The position numbers and the translations under genes are program-made. A model generated the notes under the pieces. That model was given only the letters and a program-made list of their open reading frames with translations, did no database searches and was not told the DNA's origin. Shown one piece after another: positions 44,190 through 53,695 of a DNA stretch of 64,000 nucleotides. The DNA comes from Paenibacillus sp. N3.4 (GTDB lineage: Bacteria > Bacillota > Bacilli > Paenibacillales > NBRC-103111), in the NCBI RefSeq assembly GCF_008017805.1, contig NZ_VRTT01000001.1:300950-364949 (forward strand), written 5' to 3'. How positions within the stretch are numbered: the stretch's first letter is position 1; each line of letters opens with the position of its first letter.

Positions 44190-45047
44190 TTATTTCCCCC
44201 CGGAAAGTCTTTTTTGTAAAATACGGCTTGGAATGCTGACTAGTAAATTAAAGAGAAGTACGACAAGCAGAAGCAGCGCGGCGCTTCCTTTGGCGATTTC
44301 CTTGGCATCCGGAACCAATGCTTCCGCACCGATATACCAAAGATGGACGGATAACGTCTCCCCCATTTTAAGTGGGTTGAAATCCGGGAAAAAGCGAGAA
44401 ACCGATAAACCTGCTGTATAAATTAAAATCGCGGATTCGCCCAAGGCACGGCCTGCAATCAACGTAATGCCTGTGATTAAGGTTGGCAGAGAGGCTGGTA
44501 TAAGAACTTTGCGAATAGCTTGCCATTTTGTCGAACCAAGTGCCAAACTTGCTTCCCAGTAGGAATCCGGAACATTGCGAATCGATTCCTCTGTAACTCT
44601 AACCATGACTGGCAAATTAAGTAGAGCAACCGTTGCTGCTCCTCCGATAATTGAGAACTTCAAACCGAGCAAATTCGCAAATAAGAGGAATCCAAAAAGT
44701 CCAAAAACGATGGAAGGCACAGAAGATAAAGCTTCCACGGAGATCCGAACAAGATCTGTAAACCAATTTTTCTGTGCATAGATAGCCAAGTAAATACCTG
44801 AGAATAAACCGACAGGAACAGAGATTAATAGTGATAAGAATAAGACATAGAAGGAGTTAAATAATTGAGGGCCTACGCCGCCTCCCGCTTTGATCTCTTC
44901 TGGCTTGCCAAAAATGAAATGCCAGGACAGATGGGGAATCCCTTCTCCCAATATTCGAATTAGAAACCAAGCTAAGATCATAATAATTACAATCCCCGAA
45001 GCCCAGAAATAAATAGTTGCTATGCGATCTGTTGTTTTACTATTCAC
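44190..45047 (-). CDS. pstA: Phosphate ABC transporter permease
   Basis: This 285-residue permease has six membrane segments with the EAA-type loop [20 protein letters not shown] and the PstA start region [20 protein letters not shown]. It pairs with PstC to form the channel. Its start overlaps the pstC stop (ATGA-type). Confidence 0.95.
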   Translation of the reverse strand: MNSKTTDRIATIYFWASGIVIIMILAWFLIRILGEGIPHLSWHFIFGKPEEIKAGGGVGPQLFNSFYVLFLSLLISVPVGLFSGIYLAIYAQKNWFTDLVRISVEALSSVPSIVFGLFGFLLFANLLGLKFSIIGGAATVALLNLPVMVRVTEESIRNVPDSYWEASLALGSTKWQAIRKVLIPASLPTLITGITLIAGRALGESAILIYTAGLSVSRFFPDFNPLKMGETLSVHLWYIGAEALVPDAKEIAKGSAALLLLVVLLFNLLVSIPSRILQKRLSGGK

Positions 45048-46006
45048 TTGAGCTCACTCCTTTTGGCAACGATACGAATAATAAGGATTAAAGATAAAGA
45101 GATGACCAACAAAAGCAATGCCATTAAATAAAGCGCGTTATTCCAAGTTGTACCATAATTCGTGTTTCCCATATCTTTCACGATAGCTGTTGTTAGTACC
45201 GTTGTTGAATCAAGCAGAGATTTCGGCATTTGCGGAGAGTTCCCGATGACCATGAACACAGCCATCGTTTCCCCAATTGCACGTCCCATACCAAGAATGA
45301 TGGCTGTCAATATGCCGGGTCTTGCTGCAGGCAGCAGCACCCGCCACAATGTTTGCCAGCGTGTAGCGCCAAGAGCCAGTGAAGCTTCTTCTAAGCGACC
45401 GGGAAGGGAGCGGATAGCGTCTTCCGATATGGAGAGAATCGTTGGTAAAATCATGATTGCCAGAATGATGGAAGCAGGTAGAATTCCGTAACCAATACCT
45501 CCCGTAAATTTACCAAGAGCAGGCACGATAACCGTCATACCGATCAATCCGTATACGACGGAAGGGATACCTACGAAAAGGTCCGTTGCGGGGCGCATGA
45601 TTTCGCGCATCCATTTAGGTGCAATTTTGGCCATGAACAAAGCACCGGATAATGCTAGCGGAACAGATAAAACGACGGATACAAGTGTCATGATAAGCGT
45701 GCTGTATAGAAAAGGAAAAGCTCCGAATTTGTTATTGCTTGGTGTCCAATCCGTGGAGAAGAAATATTCAAGTGGGCTAACTCCCTGGAAAGTCTTTACG
45801 CCTTGGATCCCTACAAAAATAATAATAGAAAAAATGATGGCTGTTACCAGCGCCGCACTCCCAACAAACACCCACCTCATCATGTTATCTTGTCGATGTT
45901 GGCCTCGGGTCCATTTGGTAACAATTGGACGCGTTTTGTCCGGGGTCGTGCTCATTAGCTTGTCTGCTACGGAATTCAATGGGTTAATCCCCTTTCTCTT
46001 AATCAC
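45044..46006 (-). CDS. pstC: Phosphate ABC transporter permease
   Basis: This protein of about 320 residues has six membrane segments, with EEASLALGATRWQTLWRVLL as the EAA loop and WTPSNNKFGAFPFLYSTLIM, typical of PstC. The listed start gives a long charged leader; a TTG about 8 codons in, after AAAGGGG, is a realistic alternative. It is separated from pstS by a hairpin terminator, so its level is probably lower than that of PstS. Confidence 0.94.
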   Translation of the reverse strand: MIKRKGINPLNSVADKLMSTTPDKTRPIVTKWTRGQHRQDNMMRWVFVGSAALVTAIIFSIIIFVGIQGVKTFQGVSPLEYFFSTDWTPSNNKFGAFPFLYSTLIMTLVSVVLSVPLALSGALFMAKIAPKWMREIMRPATDLFVGIPSVVYGLIGMTVIVPALGKFTGGIGYGILPASIILAIMILPTILSISEDAIRSLPGRLEEASLALGATRWQTLWRVLLPAARPGILTAIILGMGRAIGETMAVFMVIGNSPQMPKSLLDSTTVLTTAIVKDMGNTNYGTTWNNALYLMALLLLVISLSLILIIRIVAKRSELK

Positions 46007-46092
46007 ACATTACTTTAATGATAGGCCATGAATGTCATTGCATCGTCAATGAATTGTTAAGGGAATGTAAAAATTTCAACTTTTTTATGCAG

Positions 46093-46124
46093 CAAAAAAA
46101 AGCGCTGCATGTATGCGAGCGCTC
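46093..46124 (-). terminator. Attenuating terminator between pstS and pstC
   Basis: AGCGCT...AGCGCT arms (46118-46123 and 46101-46106), extended by GCAT/ATGC in the middle, are followed on the minus strand by a run of eight T. It sits 17 bases past the pstS stop. Partial read-through would give more PstS than PstCAB. Confidence 0.8.
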
Positions 46125-46140
46125 TGTGAATGAAAAACTA

Positions 46141-47064
46141 TTATTTTTTAAGCAGATCAGCAGGTAAGAATTTCAACTCACGAACTTGCTTGCCTTGGAA
46201 CTCTTTGCTGGAGATATAATCGATGAAAGCTTTAGCTGGATCTTTAGCATCACCTTTTGTATACATATGCTCAACACCAAACAATTTGTAAGTACCGGCT
46301 TTGATTGCATCTTCGGAGAACGCCACGCCATCGATTTTCAATGCTTTTACAGTGTCATCGATGTAAGGTGTATCAACATAACCAATAGAGCTGGATTGAC
46401 CTACAACAGCTGTTTTCATAGCGCCGCTGTTTTCTTGTGTAATCCCGTCTTTGGAGAAATCTTTGCCATCAAGAATGATTTGCTTAACTAATGTACGGGA
46501 GCCAGAGCTTTCTGGACGGTGGACAAGAACGATTTTCGCATCATTTCCGCCAACTTCTTTCCAGTTTGTTACTTTACCTGTGTAAATATCTGCTGCTTGT
46601 TGTTTTGTAACGTTGTCTACTTTCACATCTTTGTTAACGATCAATGCGAATGGAGCGATGGCAACTTGGTGGTCTACAAGGCCTTTATCTTTATATTCAG
46701 CAGCTGGTTCTACATCGGAGTTACCAATGTCAGAAGTACCGTCCGCTACGTTTTTAATCCCTGTACCTGATCCGCCCGCTGTAACGTTAATCGTTACTTT
46801 CGGGTTCTTTTCCATGAACTCTGTAGCTGCTTGTTTAACCAATGGAAGAAGTGCGCTTGAACCGGAAGCTGTTACTGTACCGCTAAGATCTGTTTTTGGA
46901 GCTTCAGTTGGTTTAGCAGAAGCTGATGCAGCTGTAGTAGCAGCAGGTGTTGTTGAGGCAGCATTCTTTGTGTCTGTTTTAGCGCCGCAACCGACTAATG
47001 ACCCCATCATTAAAACCGCGGAAAGTGTAAATGTAATCCCTTTTTTCGACATGAACTTAAACAT
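46141..47064 (-). CDS. pstS: Phosphate-binding lipoprotein
   Basis: This protein of about 307 residues is the substrate-binding subunit. A signal peptide ends in the lipobox LVGC, followed by a Ser/Thr/Ala linker. Phosphate-binding motifs are VTASGSSALLPLVKQAATEF, AGGSGTGIKNVADGTSDIGN and HRPESSGSRTLV. I chose ATG 47064, 10 bases after the SD core; ATG 47073 is only 1 base from it. Pho boxes lie upstream. Confidence 0.95.
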   Translation of the reverse strand: MFKFMSKKGITFTLSAVLMMGSLVGCGAKTDTKNAASTTPAATTAASASAKPTEAPKTDLSGTVTASGSSALLPLVKQAATEFMEKNPKVTINVTAGGSGTGIKNVADGTSDIGNSDVEPAAEYKDKGLVDHQVAIAPFALIVNKDVKVDNVTKQQAADIYTGKVTNWKEVGGNDAKIVLVHRPESSGSRTLVKQIILDGKDFSKDGITQENSGAMKTAVVGQSSSIGYVDTPYIDDTVKALKIDGVAFSEDAIKAGTYKLFGVEHMYTKGDAKDPAKAFIDYISSKEFQGKQVRELKFLPADLLKK

Positions 47065-47168
47065 AGTTAGCATGTCCTCCTTTGATTTGTATGTTTCCTG
47101 TTTCATTAGTACCGATGACCATTTGATCGTCCGTCGAACTAACTTACTTATACATCGTAACAAGTGAA

Positions 47169-47207
47169 TGTAAACTCCAAACCCACGAAACGTAAACGTA
47201 ATGTAAA
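47169..47207 (-). promoter_or_regulatory. Pho boxes of the pst operon
   Basis: Plus-strand TGTAAA at 47169 and 47202 and CGTAAA at 47191 (minus strand TTTACA/TTTACG) fall on an 11-bp period, with a weak match at 47180. This is the PhoP-binding pattern known from Bacilli: TT(A/T/C)ACA repeats, 5-base spacers. It lies 105-143 bases upstream of the pstS start. Confidence 0.7.
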
Positions 47208-47248
47208 AATTTTATTTGAATATTAATTTCGATAGATTAATGGTTAAA

Positions 47249-47265
47249 TTTACAATTCATTAACA
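47249..47265 (+). promoter_or_regulatory. Pho-box-like pair facing the chemoreceptor gene
   Basis: TTTACA at 47249-47254 and TTAACA at 47260-47265 are 11 bp apart and read towards the plus-strand chemoreceptor, 94 bases before its ATG. It is independent of the pst boxes in orientation. Two repeats only, so the call is tentative. Confidence 0.45.
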
Positions 47266-47358
47266 TAGTTCGATGTTTCAGTTAATAGATGGATCCTATA
47301 TTAATAAGGAAAGAACAGGAAACAAGTCGAATCTTGTCTATTAAATGGAGGGAAGACA

Positions 47359-49422
47359 ATGAGGAACATACAATTAAACATGACCATGCGTTTGAAATTA
47401 ATTGCTAGTTTTAGTGGGGTACTTCTTATTTTTCTGGCAGTCGCATTTTTCAATCTGCATCAGGTCAGTCAAATTAAACAACATATGAATAATCAGAATG
47501 ACAAAGTAGAGCTCAAGGTTCTGGCATTGGAGCTTAAAGAAATGGTTCAGGAAATGAACATCATTGCCTCTGGTTTAGAGATCTCCAAAAAGCCGGAATT
47601 TATTCTAAAATACAATAGCAAACGTCAGCCCTATAATGATTTCATCAAAAAAATCGGAGATACAGCTACCACAGATGATCAAAAAAAATGGCGCAGCCAA
47701 TTAATCCAAGCATCCGTAGATTACATAAACAATTTTGATTCTGCTGCACAAATGATTCAAGGGAATGGGACAAGTCCTAAAGACTTAGAAATGAATCTGC
47801 TTTATTTGTATAATGAGTCCCAAGATTTAAAAGATAAGATATTTGAACTGGTCGACAAGTTTTATGTCACCTATGCCGAATCATCCGATCAAGCTATCGC
47901 TCGTTCCACCGAAGCTCTGAATAGCACTAGCCAGGTCATGATGATTGCCTCCATTCTCGTTTTGCTCATTATCATTGTAATTGCCTATTTCCTTATTCGT
48001 TCCTTTATGAGACCGATCTCCATTCTGCAGAAAGCGGTCACGCAGATTGCAGCGGGAGATCTCACGCAAACGATAAATTCCAAGTCGAAGGACGAGCTAG
48101 GCTCATTAAGCAACAGCTTCGACCATATGATTATCCAGGTTCGCCAAATGCTTGGCGCCACCATGCACATTGCCTCTTCCTTATCCGAACACTCGCATGA
48201 GTTCCAGCGTTTCTCTCAGCTCACGGCTTCAGCCAATAGCGACATCCTAAAGGCGATCACCGAAATATCTTCCGGCGCAGACGAGCAAGCAATGAAGACA
48301 GAGCAAAGCTCGCTCATCATTGCGGAGCTGGAAGCGGAAATTCGCGACATTACAGAATATACATATGAAATGAAGCGTGCCAGCGATGAAGCCGCGGCAG
48401 GCACGCAAGAAGGCACAAATTCCGTTCGTGCGCTGAAAGCATCGTCCGAGGAATCGCAAGCGGTCCTGCACAAGGTCGATGGAGCTATGAATACACTCGC
48501 TGCCAGTTCGAAGCAGATCAGTGCCATTATTCACTCGATCACGGAAATTTCGACGCAAACGAACGTACTTGCCTTGAACGCCGCGATCGAAGCGGCCAGA
48601 GCCGGCGTACACGGCAGAGGCTTCTCCGTCATCGCTGAGGAGGTTCGCCACCTGTCACAACAGACGAACCAATCGTCGAAGACGATCAGCAGCATCGTTG
48701 GAGCGCTGCAGAAGCAAATCGGCGATTTGCAAGCCACTTTACTCCAAGCCCGTGAATCCACCGTTACGCAAAACAACCGCGTCACCGAGACACTTGGTTC
48801 CTTCGAAGGCATCGAACGTTCAATGAGTGGCATTAAAGGACAAATTGAACAAATTCATGTGAAAATTGAGCAAGCAAGATCCAAAAATGATAAACTCGTC
48901 GATTCGGTCCAATTCGTGGCCGCAATAGCCCAAGAAACGGCTGCAGGTGTTGAGGAGGTTAACTCAACCTCGATTCAGCAAGATGCTTCCATCCGTCGCA
49001 TTGCCGAAGAATCGGATGATATTCTAGAGCTCGCCCAACAATTGTTTGCTGAGATTAGTAAGTTTCAAATTGACAGCAATGAGGTTAACGATGATTCTGC
49101 CGCTCCTGTGGTGAGCATGCTGGAGGAAACACCCATTGAAAAGCTTTCTGTTCACCCTGATTATGCCCCTCCTCTGAATGAGGAGCAGTTGGAAATTCAG
49201 ATGATCGAAGAAAGCCAACCTATTCTGTTCGTCGAGCCGGAAACAGAGATCATTATGACTCAGGTGCCTGATTCTGATCATGATGCATCCGTTAATGGGG
49301 AAGCGAAAGAGAAAGAGAAAGCGATAGAGAAAGAGATTGAGATAGAGATAGAGAAACAGCCCGCCGAAACTGAAGCTGTTGAGACAAAGAGAGAACCTGT
49401 TTTATCCGGCATCCTAGCTTGA
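47359..49422 (+). CDS. Methyl-accepting chemotaxis protein with charged tail
   Basis: This 687-residue chemoreceptor has one membrane segment ([20 protein letters not shown]), a four-helix-bundle-like outside domain (about 35-185), a second segment ([20 protein letters not shown]), HAMP, and the signalling domain with a canonical tip ([20 protein letters not shown]). Beyond about residue 560 is a long acidic tail ending in Lys/Glu-rich repeats (about 635-655), absent from ordinary receptors. GGAGGG precedes the ATG. It is divergent from the pst operon and carries Pho-like boxes, so it may guide cells under phosphate limitation; this is inference. Confidence 0.92.
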   Translation: MRNIQLNMTMRLKLIASFSGVLLIFLAVAFFNLHQVSQIKQHMNNQNDKVELKVLALELKEMVQEMNIIASGLEISKKPEFILKYNSKRQPYNDFIKKIGDTATTDDQKKWRSQLIQASVDYINNFDSAAQMIQGNGTSPKDLEMNLLYLYNESQDLKDKIFELVDKFYVTYAESSDQAIARSTEALNSTSQVMMIASILVLLIIIVIAYFLIRSFMRPISILQKAVTQIAAGDLTQTINSKSKDELGSLSNSFDHMIIQVRQMLGATMHIASSLSEHSHEFQRFSQLTASANSDILKAITEISSGADEQAMKTEQSSLIIAELEAEIRDITEYTYEMKRASDEAAAGTQEGTNSVRALKASSEESQAVLHKVDGAMNTLAASSKQISAIIHSITEISTQTNVLALNAAIEAARAGVHGRGFSVIAEEVRHLSQQTNQSSKTISSIVGALQKQIGDLQATLLQARESTVTQNNRVTETLGSFEGIERSMSGIKGQIEQIHVKIEQARSKNDKLVDSVQFVAAIAQETAAGVEEVNSTSIQQDASIRRIAEESDDILELAQQLFAEISKFQIDSNEVNDDSAAPVVSMLEETPIEKLSVHPDYAPPLNEEQLEIQMIEESQPILFVEPETEIIMTQVPDSDHDASVNGEAKEKEKAIEKEIEIEIEKQPAETEAVETKREPVLSGILA
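49303..49357 (+). repeat. Hexanucleotide-like simple repeat in coding sequence
   Basis: A purine tract of GAGAAA and GAGATA units (GCGAAAGAGAAAGAGAAAGC, later GAGATAGAGATAGAG) encodes the [17 protein letters not shown] tail. In-frame slippage by 6 would change the tail length without breaking the gene. Confidence 0.6.
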
Positions 49423-49435
49423 ACATAGAGGAAAA

Positions 49436-49470
49436 GGCAATGAATCCACACGGGATTCATTGCCTTTTTT
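49436..49470 (+). terminator. Terminator of the chemoreceptor gene
   Basis: GGCAATGAATCC pairs perfectly with GGATTCATTGCC around ACACG and is followed by TTTTTT. Confidence 0.88.
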
Positions 49471-49842
49471 AGCTCATCGTTAGAATCAGTGCTTGGATTT
49501 AAAACAATCAAGTACGAATGGATTTTGGATCACTCATCTTGACTGCCATTTTAGAACGATTGGATAGGCAATCGGACTCGGCAGCCGTTATTTGTCCTTA
49601 TTACTTGCCCTTAACCTGCCCTGCGGACATGCGTTCCGTTAAGGGCAGCGAAATCCTAGATATCCACCTTTTTTCTCGAATAAAGGCGCTGATGTCCGCT
49701 AACCTCCTAATAAGCCATTTAACACTTTAATAACGGCTCCACGATCCGACCGCCCTGACCCCTTGCACCTCTAACCTTCTGTCAATCACCGATTTCAATG
49801 TTTAACCCCCTTTTTATGTGGAAATTTTTTCGAAATAAGCGA
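49471..49842. other. Non-coding stretch with an intergenic palindrome
   Basis: No gene is supported. GCCCTTAAC near 49609 pairs with GTTAAGGGC near 49637, enclosing CTGCCCTGCGGACATGCG. The rest (GCGCTGATGTCCGCTAACC and similar) has the look of intergenic repeats but no second copy was found here. Confidence 0.4.
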
Positions 49843-50682
49843 CTAATGAACAAACCTTCCCTCTTTGGGTATAGCCACCTTCTCAAAATTCTCAACTAAA
49901 TAAGTTAGTTTATTCGTCAGTTCGTCGCCGCGCATCGGAGTGCCATGACCGGATACAGCTAATGAGGGATGAAGTGCTCGCAGCTTCTTCACCGATTCCT
50001 CTGCCGCTTGCCAGTCCGTCGTGAAATACTTAGGCGGCCCACTTATTTCTTTGGTCTGAAGGAATACTTTGTATAAGGATTCTTGTTTTACGGTTACAAA
50101 GGCATCACCGACGATGAGTGAGCGATCTTTTTCTCGAAAAAGAGAGATATGTCCGGGCGTATGTCCCGGTGTATGCAGCCATCTCCAATCCGGCAGCCCT
50201 GGAATGCTCCCGTCAGCAGGAAGCTGCTTCACATGATTTTCTAAGTTAATCCCATGATTAGGAAAAAACGGGGAAAGCTCGCTTACCAGTCCCCCGTCTA
50301 CTGTCGAATCTCCCTTTGGATAATCGGCTTTCCCTGTTAAATAGGGAATCTCCAGTTCATGTGCATACACAGGAACATCCCAATGCTCCAACAAATCCTC
50401 TATAGCCCCAACATGATCAAAATGCCCATGTGTCAAAATAATTGCCTGCGGCTTATGGCCAGTGCCATAATGATCCTCTGCTGTACGAATGATGCTGTCC
50501 GCAGAACGAGGCATGCCCGCATCAATCAAGAACCACTCCTTCTCCTTGCTCGTCGCATTACCCAGAAAACAAATATTCACAAATTGAATACAATAACTAT
50601 AAATATCTATGGCCACTTCTTTGCTTTCGCCACTGGATAAGGTAGTTAACGGAATAAACGTATGCTCGTAGGTAGAATCCAC
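49843..50682 (-). CDS. MBL-fold metallo-hydrolase
   Basis: This 279-residue protein has the metallo-beta-lactamase fold. Motif 1 HxHxDH is AIILTHGHFDHVGAIEDL; then LHTPGHTPGHISLF, VGDAFV (metal Asp) and AVSGHGTPM (late His). It binds two metal ions and hydrolyses an unknown ester, thioester or lactone. It stands alone. Confidence 0.88.
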   Translation of the reverse strand: MDSTYEHTFIPLTTLSSGESKEVAIDIYSYCIQFVNICFLGNATSKEKEWFLIDAGMPRSADSIIRTAEDHYGTGHKPQAIILTHGHFDHVGAIEDLLEHWDVPVYAHELEIPYLTGKADYPKGDSTVDGGLVSELSPFFPNHGINLENHVKQLPADGSIPGLPDWRWLHTPGHTPGHISLFREKDRSLIVGDAFVTVKQESLYKVFLQTKEISGPPKYFTTDWQAAEESVKKLRALHPSLAVSGHGTPMRGDELTNKLTYLVENFEKVAIPKEGRFVH

Positions 50683-50950
50683 GCTTTTTTCACCTCTTGA
50701 TTGAATTTGTGTTACTATCCCCTTTTTTTTGCTTCATTATTTGTTTTGTTGATAGGCGAATACAGAGAATAAACTTAATCTTCGATATTTATAAACAGAG
50801 TTTACTTTTATAGGTTCATGGGGTGGGTAAGTCAATACCCTCTTAGATTAATTGGTTCTAATGACCAAACGATATTGTAAGACGATATGTACCTATCTAT
50901 TTGCTTAAACCTATTCTGCGTTCAATATACTCGCGGCTAAAATAATATGG
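50683..50950. other. AT-rich intergenic stretch
   Basis: I see no gene, repeat or clear promoter beyond general AT richness. Confidence 0.4.
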
Positions 50951-50979
50951 TAGAAAAAGAAAAACCGCCTTGCAAGGCG
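50951..50979 (-). terminator. Terminator of the immunity-like remnant cluster
   Basis: CGCCTTGCAAGGCG (50966-50979) is followed on the minus strand by GTTTTTCTTTTTC. It ends the minus-strand genes that start at 51697-52380. Confidence 0.7.
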
Positions 50980-51002
50980 ATTCTAGTGGAAGAAAAGATA
51001 AG

Positions 51003-51376
51003 TTACTTGAAAGATAGAAATTTTCGTTGGTGGACATCATCAAAACTTTTTAAATCTCTTGATTGTTTAACTTCATAGGACTTAAGGTTAACTAGAGTAT
51101 ACCCACGCTGTCCAATAAAGTAACCCCAAGCGTCCTCTACTTTAAAAGCTGATATATCTTCATCAAGAGATCGATGTATTGGGTCTCCTGCAAATTAAAT
51201 AATACCTTCACCTTTTTATTATGTTCATTATTACCATGTAAAAGTTGAACGGTTCCATCACCAAAAGATTTATAAGTATCTTTACCTGATGAATGCTTTA
51301 TTTTTTGATCTTGACAGGATGAAAGGGAAAGGACAATGAACATTAACAAAATAATCTTGAGTATCACTTTTAGCAT
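51003..51376 (-). pseudogene. Small lipoprotein, frameshifted
   Basis: An internal ATG starts LKVILKIILLMFIVLSLSSC, a clear lipoprotein signal with lipobox LSSC, then KDTYKSFGDGTVQLLHGNNE. Near 51190 the frame changes, and the text goes on in the next frame: GDPIHRSLDEDISAFKVEDA, WGYFIGQRGYTLVNLKSYEV, ending at TAA 51003-51005. So one protein of about 125 residues is split by a one-base slip. The family is not recognised; small secreted proteins of this shape often lie in toxin-immunity loci. Confidence 0.6.
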
Positions 51377-51697
51377 CTTTATCTTGGCTATTTGTAATTC
51401 GTTAGGTTTGTTTCCCCATTCTTTTAACCAAAAATTATTATGTTCTACATCGAATAACATACCTTTCAAACACCAATTGAATCTTTCTTGTATGTGTACA
51501 ACATCAGGTTCACTCTTGTCTCTCCAATTAATGAAATTGTTGGAAGTAGGTAGGGCATTAGACAAGAACTCCATTAAATCAGGCGAAAACTTAAATTGGA
51601 ATTTCTGTTGAATATCCCTAAACTCAAGTTCAGTTAGCCCATCAGAAAAACGAACTCCTTTTTCCTTCAATCTATTTATCAAATCAACATAATCCAT
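51377..51697 (-). pseudogene. SMI1/KNR4-like immunity protein, truncated
   Basis: The first 107 residues read DGLTELEFRDIQQKFQFKFS, PDLMEFLSNALPTSNNFINW, WCLKGMLFDVEHNNFWLKEW. This is the SMI1/KNR4 pattern of immunity proteins against secreted toxins. The expected second half is missing, and the frame runs straight into the lipoprotein start. The single 186-residue frame 51137-51697 is thus a fusion of two decayed genes. Confidence 0.6.
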
Positions 51698-51741
51698 ACT
51701 TATACCTCCTTAATAAAGTTGACTCGACTCTTTTAATTGAT

Positions 51742-52380
51742 TTACGTGGACATACATTCAAGCAATTTTACTGTATACTTTATTAGATTAAAATCGTATT
51801 CCATCTCCAACATACCTTTCCAAATATATGCACTTTCTTTGTATCCTTCTGTGTTTTGATAAAGCAGGTTCAAAAATTGTCTAATATTATCGGCAACCTC
51901 TTTTTCTCTACTCGAGGTTATTATGGATTCTAAGAACTTCTTTGTTTTTCTAAGTATTTCTTCATCGTTTTCACCATTATACTTCTCATCAATCACTCCA
52001 AAATGAAGTGATAATTCTGTCCAATCTTTTCCTTCAAATACTGGTTCACTTTCTAATCCAATTGGATGGATTCTCCTAAATAGAACTGAAAACATATTTT
52101 CTTTGATTAAGTAATTGATCACTTCTTCAATTAGGTTTCTGCTACATTTTTGGATAAGTATCATGTTACTGGACCAATAATATTTGCCATGTAAACATTC
52201 GCCACTTATTATGTTCTTCTCAACAAGTGTCCCAAGATTTTTGTGGGTAAAAAATGAAGCAATCCATTTTGACGTATCTTGAAATTGAACAATTACATCA
52301 GTGTTAGAATCAAACCCATCCTACTCACCTTCAGCCCAATGTGCTGCTTCAATCCATAATGTATAAAAGTTATCTTCCAT
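51742..52380 (-). pseudogene. Immunity-like protein with premature stop
   Basis: From ATG 52380 the minus strand reads EDNFYTLWIEAAHWAEGE, TAG at 52321-52323, then DGFDSNTDVIVQFQDTSKWI, ASFFTHKNLGTLVEKNIISG and ECLHGKYYWSSNMILIQKCS. The frame continues without a break to 51742. The whole is about 212 codons with one nonsense codon, and the intact C-terminal part alone is 140 residues. Sequence shape suits polymorphic-toxin immunity proteins, but I cannot name the family. Confidence 0.6.
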
Positions 52381-52436
52381 TTTTGAAATCGTACCCTCTC
52401 TACATAAAATCGTGCTTTTAAATTTTACAACTTTGC

Positions 52437-52602
52437 TTATTTATGAGAAATATATATCAACAAGATTGTAAAAATAACTGCTTGAGTTAAAGCAATAATT
52501 AAATCCTTTTTCCAATGAGTCTTTGCCCAAGAGCTGAATAATCGTAAAAGAAGGAAACTGCCTATAAAAAAAACTGAACCAATTTAAAAATGCACCTTGC
52601 AA
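52437..52602 (-). pseudogene. Small membrane protein, broken in a T-run
   Basis: A TTG at 52602 follows TTAGGAG by 8 bases and reads QGAFLNWFSFF. After an eight-T run the frame must change to give GSFLLLRLFSSWAKTHWKKD and LIIALTQAVIFTILLIYISH, ending at TAA 52437. A homopolymer length error or mutation explains the break. A 25-codon frame (MKSITRFYSDIVRGVSISFW) lies just upstream. Function unknown. Confidence 0.4.
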
Positions 52603-52845
52603 TGAATTCACTCCTAACTTAATAAATCATTCTTTGATTTTCGCCCAGAACGAAATGCTAACGCCGCGAACAATATCGCTATAAAATCTCGTAATAGACT
52701 TCATTTCACTAGTTTTCCTTTTTATTCCACCTTGCTAATTATACCATCAAACACTACGAAAAAAGCTAATAAGAGTAGCGAGTCTAGAAGTCTACTTTCT
52801 TGCTATTAATCTCCCTATGTATATTCATTTCCAGTTCAAAAAACA

Positions 52846-52873
52846 AAAAAAAGCCAAGAACCAAAGGTTCTTG
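52846..52873 (-). terminator. Terminator of motAB
   Basis: CAAGAACC pairs with GGTTCTTG around AAA, and the minus strand continues GGCTTTTTTTTG. It starts 16 bases past the motB stop. Confidence 0.88.
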
Positions 52874-52888
52874 ACCATCTCTCCGACT

Positions 52889-53695
52889 TTACTTCGCAAT
52901 CTCATCCGTCGCCTTAATGTTTCGCAGAATACTTACCTCAACACGGCGGTTCTTGGCTCTGCCGTCTGTGGTGTCGTTCGTAGCAATCGGGCGATATTCT
53001 CCATAACCGACCGAAGAGTACGAAGCTGGTTCAATTTTGCTGTTATTGAGCAGTATTTTCAGGAAATTGACGGCGCGTTTGGCGCTCAAATCCCAGTTCG
53101 TTTCAAAGTCCGTTCGATGAATCGGTATATTATCTGTATGACCAGAGACTTCAACTTGATAGCCCGGATAGCTTCCTAGCAATTCGGACATCGAAACCGC
53201 TAGTTTTTGGGAGTCCTGCTTAATCGTTGCCGATCCGGAATCGAATAGCGCGCGGTCGCTGATCGTGATCGTCAACTTGTCTTTATCCAGTTTCGTTGTA
53301 AGCTGTTCGCTCATGTTGTTGTCTTTAATGAAGGCATCCATACTTTTCTTTAACTCTTGGAGATCCTTCTCTTCTTTTTGCAGCTTAGCGGCTAGCTGGC
53401 TATCCTCATTACTTTCCGTTTTGTTAGGAGGATTCTGATTTTTATTATTGTTTTTGGTGGAATTTGCAGCATTTTCAATTGGAACCTTGTGCGATACTTG
53501 AAAGGGGGCTTCGCCTCCGGAAAAGGCGTTATTCAATGATCGCATAATAGAATCATATTTTTTGGAATCTACCTGACTGGATGCAAATAAAATGATAAAA
53601 AGTGCTAGAAGCAAAGTAAGCAAATCCGCATAGGGAATGAGCCAGGATTCATCAACGTGTTCTTCATGTTCCTCATGCTTCTTCTTTTTACTCAC
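52889..53695 (-). CDS. motB: Flagellar motor stator protein MotB
   Basis: This 268-residue stator subunit has one membrane segment with the essential proton-binding Asp (SWLIPYADLLTLLLALFIIL), a plug/linker, and an OmpA-like peptidoglycan-binding domain (SGSATIKQDSQKLAVSMSEL, VEVSGHTDNIPIHRTDFETN, NRRVEVSIL). Its start overlaps the motA stop. The presence of the pair shows flagellar motility. Confidence 0.95.
   Translation of the reverse strand: MSKKKKHEEHEEHVDESWLIPYADLLTLLLALFIILFASSQVDSKKYDSIMRSLNNAFSGGEAPFQVSHKVPIENAANSTKNNNKNQNPPNKTESNEDSQLAAKLQKEEKDLQELKKSMDAFIKDNNMSEQLTTKLDKDKLTITISDRALFDSGSATIKQDSQKLAVSMSELLGSYPGYQVEVSGHTDNIPIHRTDFETNWDLSAKRAVNFLKILLNNSKIEPASYSSVGYGEYRPIATNDTTDGRAKNRRVEVSILRNIKATDEIAK

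Noticed and set aside
46613..47167. 184-codon plus-strand frame opposite pstS
   Set aside because: Antisense shadow of pstS; its composition follows the lipoprotein gene on the other strand.
49518..49730. 70-codon plus-strand frame
   Set aside because: It lies in a palindrome-rich non-coding stretch; composition and lack of SD argue against a gene.
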